Positions 21,320-34,100 of a stretch of 64,000 nt of DNA are shown piece after piece. The notes beneath the pieces are model-generated. The model did not search any database, was not told where the DNA came from, and saw nothing but the letters and a program-made list of their open reading frames with translations. The DNA lies in contig OX463847.1 in NCBI GenBank assembly GCA_949825065.1, positions 35,535,789 to 35,599,788 on the forward strand. The letters are read 5' to 3'. The position numbers were made by a program, and so were the translations under genes. The stretch is from Odontocerum albicorne. Its lineage: Eukaryota; Arthropoda; Insecta; Trichoptera; Odontoceridae. Every line of letters starts with the position of its first letter. Positions within the stretch are counted from its first letter, which is position 1.

Positions 21320-22900
21320 GATCAAAAACCAAGAAATGGCACTTTTACACTTCAAAGGGACCAAGTGATATTTTCTCACTTTGGGCTGAGGACCAAGGAG
21401 TGGCATTTATGACAGATTTAACCCTTAAACACTTACTTTGTTGTAATAATTCATTTTGAAGTTTGTAGATATCATAAAAATATAAGAATTGCTTGCATTG
21501 AAAAAGTATTTACGGTTTCCTACCTATTCTGTAGCACACAGAAAACAAACATTTTCCATGTGCTCCATTCTTAGTGGTCATGGTCCATGAAATCAAAATT
21601 CATCATATTTACCGTCACCTTCGAGACAGAATTACATTTAGTAAAAGGCTAATCTGATTTTAAAATATAAGAACATTTGAAAATAAGTTAAATGATTTTT
21701 TAAACAAAAAATATTCATAGAGAAAACAAAAATTTGGTTATTAACGAATAACTTCTATCAAAAAAATGTTTTCTATGGATTATCAATGTCATAATATAAG
21801 ATGAAGGCACTCGATTTAACAGATTATGAAAATAAATTTTAAGCTATCTTACAATTTGTTTTTTGTATAAAACAAATGTAGTGACTCAAATTGCTGTTTT
21901 GGAAATATAATATCAATGTTAAAGTAACCTAGGTGTAAGTCTAGATAACTGTAACCAAGTATCGATCATTTTCTACGAAAGACATAGTTTTATTTTCATT
22001 TTACCCCTCTGGGAAATTTCTCTAGCCCGCCTATTCCTCTTTCCTAGTTACTACTCACAATACGATTCTTATATAAATTAATTTATCTTATATTTAAATA
22101 ACTGATTGGCAGTGATTATTTTGAAACGGGCACAAATTTCGGTGATTGAAAAATATATAATAACAATTTCACAGTAACAAAACTTTCTAAATTTCACACA
22201 TCCTTTTATTTTTATTTTTTATCTGGCTCTTTCTACGTTGTGCGTATTTGAAGGAAGTTCGCATTAATTTATATTATTAAATGGCTCAAGAGTCCTGAAC
22301 CTATTAGGTTATAAATATAAGCAAGCACACAAAAAGCTGAATGGTTTTACAAGTTGTTATATTGTTTAGAAATCGTATATTGGACCATATTAAAAAAAGT
22401 ATTATTTTATTTTCATTTATTCTATTCCACTAAATATTTGATTCCATTGTTTTTATTTGATAAGTTATTCAATCTCTAATTTAATTTCTAAATTGTAGTA
22501 AGATTATATTAAGTATTTCTTTAGGACCCAGTTATTCACTGTTGTCATGTAATGCGCTACAAAAAGTATATTTCATCCTAAGAGTAGCTACAAAGATTTA
22601 TTCTTTTTTACTTAGCTGCTTGAGTAGAATGCTACCATGGATTGAAAAATAGCTATACTCGTAACAGTGCTACTTTATCAAAGTAACTAACAAAACTGGA
22701 AAAGAATGGTAAATTTGATAGTCCCTTCACCATTTTATAGTTAAAATCACCTTAAAGATGCTAATGTGATTCAAATTTGTAAGACTCAAGAAAAACTATT
22801 TGGACTTCTTGCTGCTTGTAAAAGGTTCTAACAAAGTGAGACAATTATAACAGAATGTCACAAAAATAAAAAAAATCAAGTCTGCAAAATTCCATTATAA
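21320..22900. other. AT-rich intergenic stretch
   Basis: No exon, RNA or recognisable transposon found on either strand. Confidence 0.5.
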
Positions 22901-22954
22901 GTGTTACCTTAGAACAGACACTCAGCCAATAAGTTGATTTTTCATTCATTCCTA

Positions 22955-23232
22955 TGATATTCCTCAACATATCCGAATTGGTGATGCGGACATGTTGAAA
23001 AATATGGCCGGGAGGCAATAGTGTCTTCAGCCCCAATAATTAAGCCTTCGGGGAAGAACTACTAGTACGATGAACTGAGAACAACACACACATCAGATGA
23101 AAGCTTGCGAATATTGTTACCAAATACTTAAACTGGACTATAGGACCTTTCCTTAATTTTGGAAACTCTTGAGAATTGAACCTAAAATTCCCGGTGGAGA
23201 CAAGCATCTAACCAACTAGGCCACAGGTTGTA
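22955..23232 (-). mobile_element. tRNA-derived SINE (S3), copy 1
   Basis: On the minus strand a tRNA-like head begins near 23230 with A box TGGCCTAGTTGGTTAGATGC and B box GGTTCAATTC. It continues into a body shared with 40535-40800 and 53275-53530. The body ends in the short palindrome around 22965-22997 (ATATCCGAATTGGTGATGCGGACAT). Confidence 0.6.
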
Positions 23233-23400
23233 AAGTTAGTAAGGTAAACTTAATGTAGTGGTATACTAATTTAACTAACAAATCATTCAATCCCCCCTTC
23301 TCCCATTCCCAACACATTGAATATATATTTTTACTGTCAGTAACTGTTAATCACGGCATTAAGGTTGGGATTTGGTAATGGCCAATAAATCAATAGCGTA

Positions 23401-23637
23401 TTGGTAAAGAGGTACAAGTCATCAATTACTTATTTGTCAGTTTGAAGTTTTGCAACACTTGTATTCCTGAAATACAGACCTCAGGTAAATTTTAAAGATA
23501 AACTTTGAATACATAAATAATTTATGTATTCAAAGTTTACCTTTAAAATTTACCTGAGGTCTGTATTTCAGGAATACAAGTGTTGCAAAACTTCAAACTG
23601 ACAAATAAGTAATTGATGACTTGTACCGCTTTACCAA
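23401..23637. repeat. 237-bp near-perfect palindrome
   Basis: 118 bases (23401-23518) are the reverse complement of 23520-23637 around a single central base, with two mismatches. No coding frame, TA or TTAA duplication, or known terminal motif was found. It lies in the gap between THOC5 and SLMAP. Confidence 0.95.
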
Positions 23638-23683
23638 AACACCATTGAAATTAGCTTTTATTATGCTTCTTTAATAAGGCTAA

Positions 23684-23893
23684 TTATTTAGACATCTGCC
23701 TAAAAATCTCAGCCAGCAATACTAGCACTAAATGGTCTGGTAACATAGATAGTATATTTGAAGTTGTGGTTTGAAATGATTGAGATATTCTGACAGCTGA
23801 TGTTTTTAACTTTGGTTGCTTATAAATAAGTTGTGTTGCCTCAGGGAAATACCTAATATAATCGATGCTTGGTAGCCTACAAGACAGTATTAA
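23684..23893 (-). CDS. weak exon candidate, unidentified
   Basis: Downstream of TACTGTCTTGTAG on the minus strand, an open frame reads LPSIDYIRYFPEATQLIYKQ and ends with HLVLVLLAEIFRQMSK and a stop at 23684-23686. Composition is less repetitive than the flanks, and the acceptor is good. No family is recognised and no matching upstream exon with the right phase was found, so it may be fortuitous. Confidence 0.2.
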   Translation of the reverse strand, partial: LILSCRLPSIDYIRYFPEATQLIYKQPKLKTSAVRISQSFQTTTSNILSMLPDHLVLVLLAEIFRQMSK

Positions 23894-24262
23894 AACATAT
23901 AATATCACACCAAATTAAACCAAACATTACAATGTTGGAATTCTGAAACAATATAAATGAGTCGATTTAATATAGTCCAATGAAACCTCAAAGACACATG
24001 AATCAAAATGGATGTTAAATATAGTTTTTCAAATACGAAATTCAAAAGAAATCTTACCAGACTAATTAGTTATCCCTTTTTCATAATTTGTAAACAAATC
24101 AACATTTTTTTTAGACAGAGCAATGGTATTAATGAGGTAGGTACATATCCTTTCATCTTAACAATTTAAAAATTCACATTATTTACACAGCTTCATCAAA
24201 ATAATCTCTTTTGTAATGAAAATAATCCATCATTTTCAGAGTATTTTCTATATGTAATAATA

Positions 24263-24733
24263 GGCTGTCCGGAAAGTAATTTCATATTCTTAGGTCAAAT
24301 TCGTAGTGATTCACGTAACCAAGCTTCACCAAATTCTCGTGGATGGTGGTTTTTCGATATTTTCAGTATCTTAGTAATCTTGTCTTTGATTTGGTCGTCA
24401 TCAGTGATAATCTGCCTTCCAAAATGGACACCATCTTCAAGTGACATATTACCATTATAGAATTTTTTAAACATTTGGCACACACATCGTTATTGTATCG
24501 TCGCCATACACTGCATATATCCTTTTTTGTCACATTTTTTCCTTTGCGGTACTAAAATAGCATCAAGTACGAAAAAAAACAACTTATTTGGTTCCATCTC
24601 CAAAATAAAGCCAAAAAATGTTCAAACAATTTGGTTAAAAAATTATTAAACCTTTTATAATATGCAATGAAATTTTTTTATTTTATCTTAATGACAACTA
24701 TCCGAGAAATACGAAACTATTTTCTGGACAACC
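24263..24733 (-). mobile_element. deletion-derived mariner (family H)
   Basis: GGCTGTCCGGAAAGTAATTTC at the left is inverted at the right (GTTTCGTATTTCTCGG-side end with CTGGACAACCC), near TA. The minus frame 24295-24483 encodes MFKKFYNGNMSLED, GRQIITDDDQIKDK and WLRESLRI. The N-terminal region is fused to the extreme C terminus, and the catalytic core is lost. Confidence 0.65.
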
Positions 24734-24739
24734 CAATAT

Positions 24740-26500
24740 TTAAAAAAATCTTAAATCATTTCACTTAATTTTTTCCATTATTGAAATATATAATGTAATT
24801 GTTTTTTCTTTAAAATATCAATGTTTATTTATACATTACAAAAAAATAATATTATTTTTAGATGACAAAATAAAGAAAATTCTATTCATTTATATATTTA
24901 TGTTGATGACAAATTTTCAATCATAAAAAAATATTTCTATCTATTAATTTAGTCCTACAGAAATTATACCCCATTTCTGGAAAAATCTCAAAAAAACCTC
25001 TATATTTTTATGTATATACATGTATTCAATAATCAAGGCCTATGTTTGACTTGAGTCATGGAGGCCTATATCTGATACACCAAATTAATATCAACAATAT
25101 GTTTCACTTAATTTTTACATGCAAGATTTTCAAAACATTTTTTTATTGCAAACCTCCCCCTCATTTTCTTGCTTCTTGACTCCTGTATTACAAAACAAGA
25201 AATGCCCGAATTAAACAATTTATGACATGGGTGAGTTTGTCAAAATTTCTTAACAAAAGTAAATAACGCTGTTTCTTAATAAAATGTCACCTGAAGAACA
25301 TTTGTTTTACAAGTAATATAAAATAAATTCTGGCGGAAAGAAGTTGATATTCAACTCTTGTGCCAAAATAGTAAGTTAGAAACGTGCATCATAATATCCA
25401 AATTACATCATTAGGAGGCTCTCAAAATAAGACATATTTTCGAGTCATGAAAGTGCCTTTAGGATGATTGAACAATTTAGCATGCATTTTTGGATCATGT
25501 TGCACAGCCTTAAGATACATTCTGTTTTGAAATACAGGAGTGAATGTTGTACTATATTATAAGCAAAAAAAGTGTTAGTTTGAAATATCTATTTCACATT
25601 TGTAGCACTACACAAATATTTTGTTAAAAAAAAAATGCAAGGAAAGTTAAACTTCTGTCGCAGTACTACAGACAGTTGCGATGTATTTTTTTTCAAAATC
25701 CATTTAAGACTGATCACTGCCATGAATTTCAATTATTTGCCTTACCTATTTATTTGAAAATATCCCAATTAATTGTACCTTCGTGCTTTACGAGGAAAAA
25801 TGTGTTACTTTCAAGATCTTAAATTTAAAAATCGATCGTAAGACATTCTAACACTATCACAATACCTTCGTTACATTAAAAAAGATAATATAAATTTATA
25901 TTTTATTCAGGTCTGTTATATATGGCCACAATTTAAAATAAATAGTCATATTTTGTTACATGGTTCATTTTAGTTTCTTAAAAGCTAATATTTTCGGAAT
26001 ATGCCAATGAAGAATGGGAAAAAGAATAAATCAACTAAGATTTTCATTTCAAAATATGATTATATTTTGCTTCATGGGTTCGTACATGCAAAAAAAATCT
26101 TTTAAATTTATTTTTAAAACACTTTAGACTAGGATTTTTTTACTTGCACACCCTTATCTAAAAAAAAATATTTTAATTCTGCCACTCACCTTTATATAGT
26201 ACCTATACTTTTTTTATTTTTTAGATAAGAACGATACTTCAGATTAGTTTTTTTATTTATTTAATTAAACACTATTGATTGCTATACTAAGTTATAAAAA
26301 AAACAAAATTACCTTGTTTTGACAGAATTTGTATACATTGCAATCAATTATGGAAAGTTATTTTCTTACCCATTCCATTTTCCTTGGAGAAGCACACCCC
26401 CTAGATTAAGGAACATATCACATTTGCAAGATTGGTTCCTCGTTCATGGTCCTAATACTATGATGTTTTTTTAAACACTTGAGTTTTATCTTGAAATATT
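24740..26500. other. AT-rich intergenic stretch
   Basis: Homopolymer-rich sequence; nothing coding or structured recognised. Confidence 0.5.
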
Positions 26501-26519
26501 TGCGGATATTTTCCTAGTC

Positions 26520-26790
26520 AAATGTATCAAAGGAAATGTGATTCCGCTAGTATGGACACGTGCAACGGTGAGATAGACTCGATACAGTTAAAGACGGACA
26601 CAAATTGGGAATTCTCCAACAGACGCAGAGAAAGAACCATGAATGCCATAGAAAAGAAACTAGACGAGGACCTTATTCAACTTGGTATATCCCCATCCAA
26701 GCAATTGTCTAGGTAAAGTCAAATGGAGAAGGAAGATTCGAGAAGATGACTCATAATGGATGGGATTTTCATCTAAATAGTATTTTAAAC
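26520..26790 (+). mobile_element. LINE C-terminal remnant
   Basis: The plus strand reads MNAIEKKLDEDLIQLGIS and, after a frameshift, KVKWRRKIREDDS. This resembles the last part of RTE/R1-type polyproteins (..W.D.V.EDL..LGI..W...A.DR..WRR.I.E). Low identity. Confidence 0.4.
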
Positions 26791-26799
26791 ATTATATCT

Positions 26800-28800
26800 T
26801 CTTCACTCGTGTAAAAATAGTTAAATTAAAATGAAAACTGAAACACGTAACAAAGTAGATGAATTCTTCTTGATACAGCATCTTTAGACATCAAGAGATC
26901 AAAATAAGTTTGGTGAACTATAAATATAGAAAGCAATCACCACAAAAAAGACTTAAAAATTTCCTTTTGACTGAATCAAAAAGGACTGGAAAAAGCAGGT
27001 GGAGGAAACCCACAGGGATAGAATGCAGCAGAGGAATGTGAGACAGCCCCTCATCTAGGCGACGGGCTCCCGGCCTTCACATAATATATGGGGAAGAAAA
27101 GAGAGAAGGCACTAGAAATAGCATAATCAGAATTCAGAAAAGTCTAATGTCAGTATCATCATTAAGCAATTGAAAAAATATGGATCATAATTTCGTGCCT
27201 CATTCATCAATGTCAACATTATTCACACGCATCATATGTGATTTCCTATTTTTTATTATTTTCTTGTCTTTGCAAGTAAAAATTCTCTAACAAAAAATAT
27301 TTAAATAATGTTCTACAATGCAACAAACAAGCAGATTGTTTGTTTATGAAATAGTATAAAAGACACAATACTTATCCTTTTTTCCTTTGAATATTGTACA
27401 TTACTCCCTTGCTTAATTTTGTTTAAATGGATGTAAGTTATTTTTTCTCGTTATGACACATTTTAAATTGTTAGCCACTTATAACACACATGAATGGGTT
27501 TTAAAGGAAAATAAAAAAAAGTACAAATTCTAATAATGAAATTATTGCTTTTTAATTTTGTGTGCAAATAAAGTTATAACATTTAAGAGCGACAATGTTA
27601 TCAACAGACCTAATACATGACAAGTAAATGCAATGATAATAAAAAGACAGGAGAATGTGAATTCTACAACATTGGTTCTGATATAAATGGTCGCATATCA
27701 CATTTTTTTTTTATCTATTTCAACATTTTTGTTAATGAATTTTATATCTTATACCTCTTACTCCCTTTGATTTTTGTAAAGGTATATTTTGACACATGTT
27801 TCAAATATCACATTACTTAGTGTCTATGTCAAAATGTGAATTACTCAACTAAACAAATGTTAGAATGAGCGTTGTGATGAATGATTTTTATTCAGTCAAT
27901 AAAGATGATTTCAGAAATGTCAATTTACAAAATTTTAAGTTGTTAATTAAATGTAGGATAAAGAAAGACATTTTCAATTAACTTTTTAATATATCTTAAG
28001 CTAAAAATTTCAATTATTCCTTTCAAATATATTTAAAAGTCCAGTTTAGTATTTCTCACAGATTTTATAAATTGTACTCAAAGTAAAAAATATATAATTT
28101 GTTAAAAAATCTGAAATAAAGATAATCAGAGAAACTACAATATTATATTTTTTCTCAGAACTATTAAATTCATCTGGAAGTTGAAGAGTTTAATTTTATC
28201 CACCAACTACGGAACTAACACAATATCCATAGATTGAAACATATTACAAAATGGAGAAATAATATTTATTCTTAACACACAAGTAATTAGACAGTGGAAA
28301 TTATATTCATTATTATTTGTAAAAGATAATGAAATGCAAATTGATTTATGTAAGTTAACAAATTAAATATTTTTATGAACTTAGCAGAGAAACACTGATA
28401 TGAAATCTAAAAGTCAAGGTATTTAATTATAAAGCTTATTTATAGATATTTTTGTTTGTTTAATTGACATTCTGAAACATTAGAGTAATACGAGAACATA
28501 TTGTGCTTCATCTCCAAAATAAAGCTTATCAATGTCCAAGCAACGAGACAGTTAGTTTAAGCATGACGACAGCTTAATCATGTCAGTAACACAAGTCTAA
28601 ATAAATGCTAAATGTCAACGGAATCAAAGGGGATTAGGAGGGACCTAGATAGTACAAAATAATAGTCCAAGAAGGTCAATGAAAATAGATATTGCTTATT
28701 CTCTCATTACTATTGTCACATATGTCTCACTATACTCAAATATATTAACTTTGTATTTTTTGAATTAAATATATCACATTTTTGTAAGGTGAACATGATA
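26800..28800. other. AT-rich intergenic stretch
   Basis: No conserved exon seen. The short GC-richer patch near 27000-27080 looks repeat-derived but was not assigned. Confidence 0.5.
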
Positions 28801-28830
28801 AAAATAAAGTTTTATAACAAATGCACTTAC

Positions 28831-28917
28831 ACCAATCCCGTTGGTATAAACCAGCTCGATAAGAAATATGCCAGAAAAAAAAAACAAGACAACAAACAGT
28901 ATGGCACAAATGCGCAT
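28831..28917 (-). CDS. possible first exon with signal peptide
   Basis: The minus-strand ATG at 28917, in context CGAAATGCG, opens a 29-codon frame beginning MRICAILFVVLFFFSGIFLI and ending at GIG just before a strong donor, GTAAGTGC. The profile is a short basic N terminus, a long hydrophobic core and a polar end, as in a secreted-protein signal peptide. The next exon was not found; the candidate at 23684 has the wrong phase for direct joining. It may equally be chance in AT-rich DNA. Confidence 0.25.
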
Positions 28918-28929
28918 TTCGTTAATTTT

Positions 28930-30042
28930 TTCATTTTTCCATATTAGTTTTTTTTTTATTATTATATTGTTCTACGAGATAAATTAATTTTAAAATACTA
29001 TTAGAAATTTTTCAATTTTGACTACACTTTATTATTTACATCTCACGGAAAAATATATTACTCTCGTATATTTTGGGACCGCAAGTATATTTACAGGAAA
29101 CGGAATATCTAATATGTGCAAAAGCTAACATCAACATACAATGTAATATTAAATAAGTTAAAAGAACTGATAATAAGTTAATAATATACGAATGCAAAAT
29201 ACATCCTTTAAATAACACAAATTCAATTAAAAGAGTTTTAAAAGAAAATAAAACAAATTTAAGAAAAGCACCAAAAACTAATCAAAATCCAAACGACTCA
29301 AATTGCTTAGATGTTTAATAATAATAAATAAATGTTTAAATTTAAAGATTTCTCTCAAATATAATATAAAGTTAACAGATTATATAGCGTTGATGAGAAT
29401 TGAATAAATCACAATTTATCAGTAGAGTAGATGTTGCGCACATTTTGCATATACAAATGAATATATACAATAAAATTGCTAAAAAAATAACACTGAATAA
29501 CAAATAACTGTTAAATAAAATATGATTAAATAAACATGTAATTCCATTTGGAAACAGTACGACCAAATACAAATGTTACAGCTTGCGAGAGCCACTTAAC
29601 TTTACAAAGCTCTCTTGGAATATCATACTGAAATAAAGAGTTAAAACATTATGTACATGCGGTGAACAAAATATATGTATAAAACAGTCATGTTTACAAA
29701 TATTACAAATTACAATGAAAATTTACAAATCTCTTTTATCCAATAACAATGTTGCACATCTTTGTTTATTTGTGTAGCTTATATAAGGTTTATAGTTTAA
29801 TTGTCATGCCGGCGACTGTGCTCATCTTGCACACTTGTTATCCACTATTCTAAGATCAAGCGATGGTGCGCTCACATTCAACTATCCCAAATCACCATCA
29901 CATATGTTTGTTATCTGAACCTTTGGTGCTCCCAAAGTGAGCACATGTTCCACTGCCGTCTGTTTGAATTCTATACGGAGAAATAATGAGGCATGCACCG
30001 ATACTATGGACGAAAATTGGGTGGATCCCAAGTAGCTGTGAA
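28930..30042 (-). other. SLMAP: region downstream of SLMAP, likely 3' UTR in part
   Basis: No coding frame of interest. AATAAA on the minus strand at 29765-29770, about 275 bp after the SLMAP stop, is a plausible poly(A) signal. The remainder towards 28930 is AT-rich. Confidence 0.4.
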
Positions 30043-31131
30043 TCAGGAAATATACTGATACATCAAAATGTAAATGAATACCGCGGCCAGTGGAAGAACA
30101 TAAACTAGCGTTTCCATTAATGATCTCTTCATCAACTGATCGTATTTATCATTTAGCATTTGTAACTGTGAAGTCAGTTGGACTTTGTCCTGATTAGCCA
30201 GTGCCCACTTCTCTTTAGTCACGACCAGCTCTTCTTCTAGTTCAGTCAACTTATTTAGATCTACAGATATGGAAGACAAGGAAGGGTCATCAGTTAACAA
30301 TTTGCTATCATCGTCCAGCATATCCGCCGCAGCTAAACTAGACGATATTACTATTGGGCCCTTTAATCTTTCCACTGTCTCCATTTTGATTTCAGTGTTG
30401 CTAAGGTCAGTCATGAGTATTTTATCAGAGACTTCTTGAGAATGATTATGCAGCTTAGCGTTGCTCATGTTGGAGGTGATTTTAGATAATTTATCTTCCA
30501 ATGTTACTTGCATTTCGGCGAGAATAGACACCTGCCTGTTTAAATCTGCCACAACCTCTTCTCTCGCACGAAGTTTCTCTTGCAGACTCTCCAGGAGACT
30601 TTTGTGTTGTTCAAGTTCTGAGCTGAGGGGCCGTTCCTGCAGTTCTTTCTTTAATTCGCATATAGTTGAATTTAATTTCTCAATTTGGTCAGAACCACTG
30701 GCTTCAGACTTTAACACATCTTCGAGTTTCTTTTGAAGTTCCGTAACTTCTTCTTTATACTTGGATGATTCATTTTCATCCGTTTTCTCTTTCTCATCAG
30801 GCTGAGATTGTGACAATATCACTTCCAGCTTTCTGCATTCCTCAGCTTTTTTAGAAAAATTTACTTTGAGTTCTTCATTTTCTGCGGAGAGCTGCGCTTC
30901 GTTCTCTTTCAGTCGAAACACCTCACACGACAACTGTGACCATTCCTCACCTTTTTTGGAAAAATTTACCTTGAGTTCTTCATTTGTTGTGGAGAGCTGC
31001 TCTTTATTCTTTTTCAATTGAAACACTTCACACGACAACTGTGATGCTTTGCTGTTGGCATCTTCGAGCTCTCGAAAAAGAGTTGTGATCTGCCCATCAG
31101 CATAAGATAACTCCCTTTGTAAGATGACCAA
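30043..31131 (-). CDS. SLMAP: SLMAP terminal exon with membrane anchor
   Basis: 362 codons and a stop. [20 protein letters not shown] opens a continuous coiled coil; [20 protein letters not shown] and [12 protein letters not shown] precede the anchor, as in vertebrate SLMAP. It contains the 105-bp duplication at 30854-31063. Confidence 0.95.
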   Translation of the reverse strand: MVILQRELSYADGQITTLFRELEDANSKASQLSCEVFQLKKNKEQLSTTNEELKVNFSKKGEEWSQLSCEVFRLKENEAQLSAENEELKVNFSKKAEECRKLEVILSQSQPDEKEKTDENESSKYKEEVTELQKKLEDVLKSEASGSDQIEKLNSTICELKKELQERPLSSELEQHKSLLESLQEKLRAREEVVADLNRQVSILAEMQVTLEDKLSKITSNMSNAKLHNHSQEVSDKILMTDLSNTEIKMETVERLKGPIVISSSLAAADMLDDDSKLLTDDPSLSSISVDLNKLTELEEELVVTKEKWALANQDKVQLTSQLQMLNDKYDQLMKRSLMETLVYVLPLAAVFIYILMYQYIS

Positions 31132-34100
31132 CTGAAAAAACAAATTAGTTTTAATATTTTGAAACAAATGTTTACACCACATAAAATAAAAAAGGATATG
31201 CCTAAGGTTAATATTTCCTATACTAAGGGAAAAAATGCTTGCGGTATCTGAAAGTATAAAGTTCAATGTAAAATTTATATCAGTGACTTTTAAGTCTTGA
31301 TATACACCTGATGAATTGAAGTAGATAATAAATTTGATGTATGTATAAATTACTTTATACATATATCAAATTATATTTAGAATATGCAAGAATCAATTCC
31401 TAGATGTGGTGTTGACATCAGATGCTAAGAATCCCAAGGACTGCCAGAAGAACAAATGTCTCCATACTCTAAGGAGTATGATGTGTCAGTATGACTGTCC
31501 TCAATATATTTCCAGAATATCTTGCGGTTCTTCAGATAGATTTCCAGATGTATAACAAATAAATAACCTGGAGAAACTGATGAATTGACTAGGGGAAGCC
31601 TGTACACTGCCATGCAAACGGCAAATGACCATAGGAGTAGAGACTTGTCATCGCAACCCGCACCATCAACATCTCACAGATCAAAACCATCAGTAACAAG
31701 GAACAACAGAGTTGATGATGATAAATTTCTTTATACCTTATGTGACCACTTTTTTTATGTACATTTTAAATCATTATTTCAAAACCAAGATATCAATCAT
31801 GATATTCAGTAAGAAAATTTAATTAGATCTTTCATCCGAGATTTTGAAATGATTACTTAACACACATAAATTTATTTATCAATCAAAGATATATAAACTA
31901 GCAATAAAGGGTTTGTCACCCACAAGATAATTGAACTATAAACACCATCTTTGCGGCTAAGCTGACAAGATACAGATCACACATCAAACCAAGATAACTC
32001 TTATATAATGTTAATTTTACCTTAAAAGAGTTGGAGAGTTAATCGTCAAAAGTGGAGAGACATCATCGATAAGGCCAAAGCTGTTCAAGTGTTGTATGAA
32101 CATCAAAGGTGAGGTAATCAAAGAAAATATGTAAAATTACCTTCTGAGCGGGTCCATCCTCATTGATAATATCCAGTTGTTCTGTGATTTCATTTATTTC
32201 TTCCGTTAGTAGTTTTGCTTTCATTTCTTTTGTAGCTTCTGCACCCAGTTTGTCCGAAAACAAACTATTCTCCAGGATCTAAAAAATAATATTTAAGAAA
32301 AATAATCAAACAAAAGAAAATTAATAAACCTGCAGATCATCTATAAATACAGTTATACATACATATCAATTTTTTTGTCAAGGTAGGCAGAGAGGACAGA
32401 GTGCTAGACTTTTCTATCTCGACACATCCACTGCCTCTTCTACATGCATACACCTTCTCATAGAACTTCTATGATTTCTCTGACTTTTACGTTTCCTTCT
32501 TTCGAAATATCATTCACTTGATCTAACCATGCTTTCTTCGGTCTTCCACTATCACTCCTTCGACTCACATTTGCACTATATATTTGTTTTGTTAGTCTTT
32601 CTTTTTTCATTTGTTCTATATGCCCAAACCGTCTTAGAATGCTCTTCTTGATCTTACTAAATTCATCATTATCTTAATTAATACTGGATAAAACCGACAT
32701 CACAAAAAAAATTCACAAAAATAACGTTTTTTTTTTATTTTTTATTTCACCTGGCGAGTTTATTGCCATGTGGCAATCTATTCCAACCAACCAGAAAGAT
32801 GTTTTAATGGGCCGTAAGTGAAAACCAGACTGGAATTCAGTTTTTAAAAAATCTGGATTATAGCGGGGATCGAACCCGCAACCTCCGGATCAGCAGACAA
32901 GCGTCTTACCACCAGGCCACGGAGATCGTTCTTCAGATGTCAACTGATAAATAGAACACAAAACACGTCTTGTAGGACCAACAACTGGAACACAACTGAT
33001 GGTCATGCATAATACATCATTTTCGTCTGGACAACCTAATATTATTAAATTGTAATATTTCTTAAGTGTCAACCTAAGAAGCTTTCTAAAGACGCAACCA
33101 TATTTTCCTTGGACTTCATCTGTCACGACTTCTACTCCCATTTGCACTGCATATTTGTTTTCTCATTCTTCATTCATGTTCAAACCATCTCAGAGTGCTC
33201 CCCTCTTCATCCTACTTAATGCTTCTGTTTTAACTTCATATTCACCCCTTCATTATGTCATATATTATCACCCCATGTATTTTTCTCAATGCACTCATTA
33301 TGACATCAATTGTTCAATCCTTTTCAGTCTGATTCCACTTCCATACATCAAAGTTGGTACTAAAATACTGTTGTAGTCTGTCAACTTAGCAGAATTTGAT
33401 ACCGTTCAGTTAAAGTATATATATTTTTGTACCCCACTGACTTTGTTTCCTATTGCTACACGACTCTTCAATCATTTGAGAAAATACTACTCAAATAGCA
33501 GAATAATAATAAATGTTGATGAAATACAAGGTACTTTACTGTATTTAAGTAAATATTCTCTTTAAACTTCACCGTTTCATTGAGAGTGTCTGCTTCCTTC
33601 TTTTCCTGAATGGTGATGTCATTCTGGTTGCACTCCTCTTCGTCAGGAAGCTTCTTGGAGTCATCATCAGTGGAATTGTGGTATTCACTATTGCTCTTGT
33701 TCACCGATTCAGACTCTATAACCGAGTGTGGCTCTCCTTGTCCGGGTGTATTATCATTCGCTTTGTCATCTGGAAATTATAAATTGATAAACATTTAAAA
33801 TTACCGATACACTTGATTCAATTGAAAAATATAAAAAGTTTATCTTAACCTTGTCTTTTGATTTTGCATAAAAATGTTAAAAGATCAAAGATGATATAAA
33901 GTCTTACTTGAAATGTAAAGCTTAATGAAAGTCTAATAATACACACCATTTCCCTATTGGGGTAGGCAGATGGAAGAGTAAAACTTTCCTATCACTGCAT
34001 ACTTCATTTGCTCATACAGTTATTTCTGTTTCTCTTATTCCTAAACATTCTTCAACATTTTATTCACTCGGTCTAACCAAATTTTTCCTGATCGTCATAA

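Noticed and set aside
27617..27820. 67-residue membrane-like frame
   Set aside because: AT-rich sequence gives many F, I, L and Y codons by chance; no splice context or family.
23684..28917. Joining the 28831-28917 and 23684-23893 candidates into one gene
   Set aside because: The phases do not match (0 out, 2 required) and no linking exon was found.
30461..30736. 91-residue plus-strand frame
   Set aside because: Antisense of the SLMAP terminal exon.
32850..32930. tRNA genes at the heads of S2 and S3 repeats
   Set aside because: The same head recurs many times attached to a shared body, so these are SINEs.
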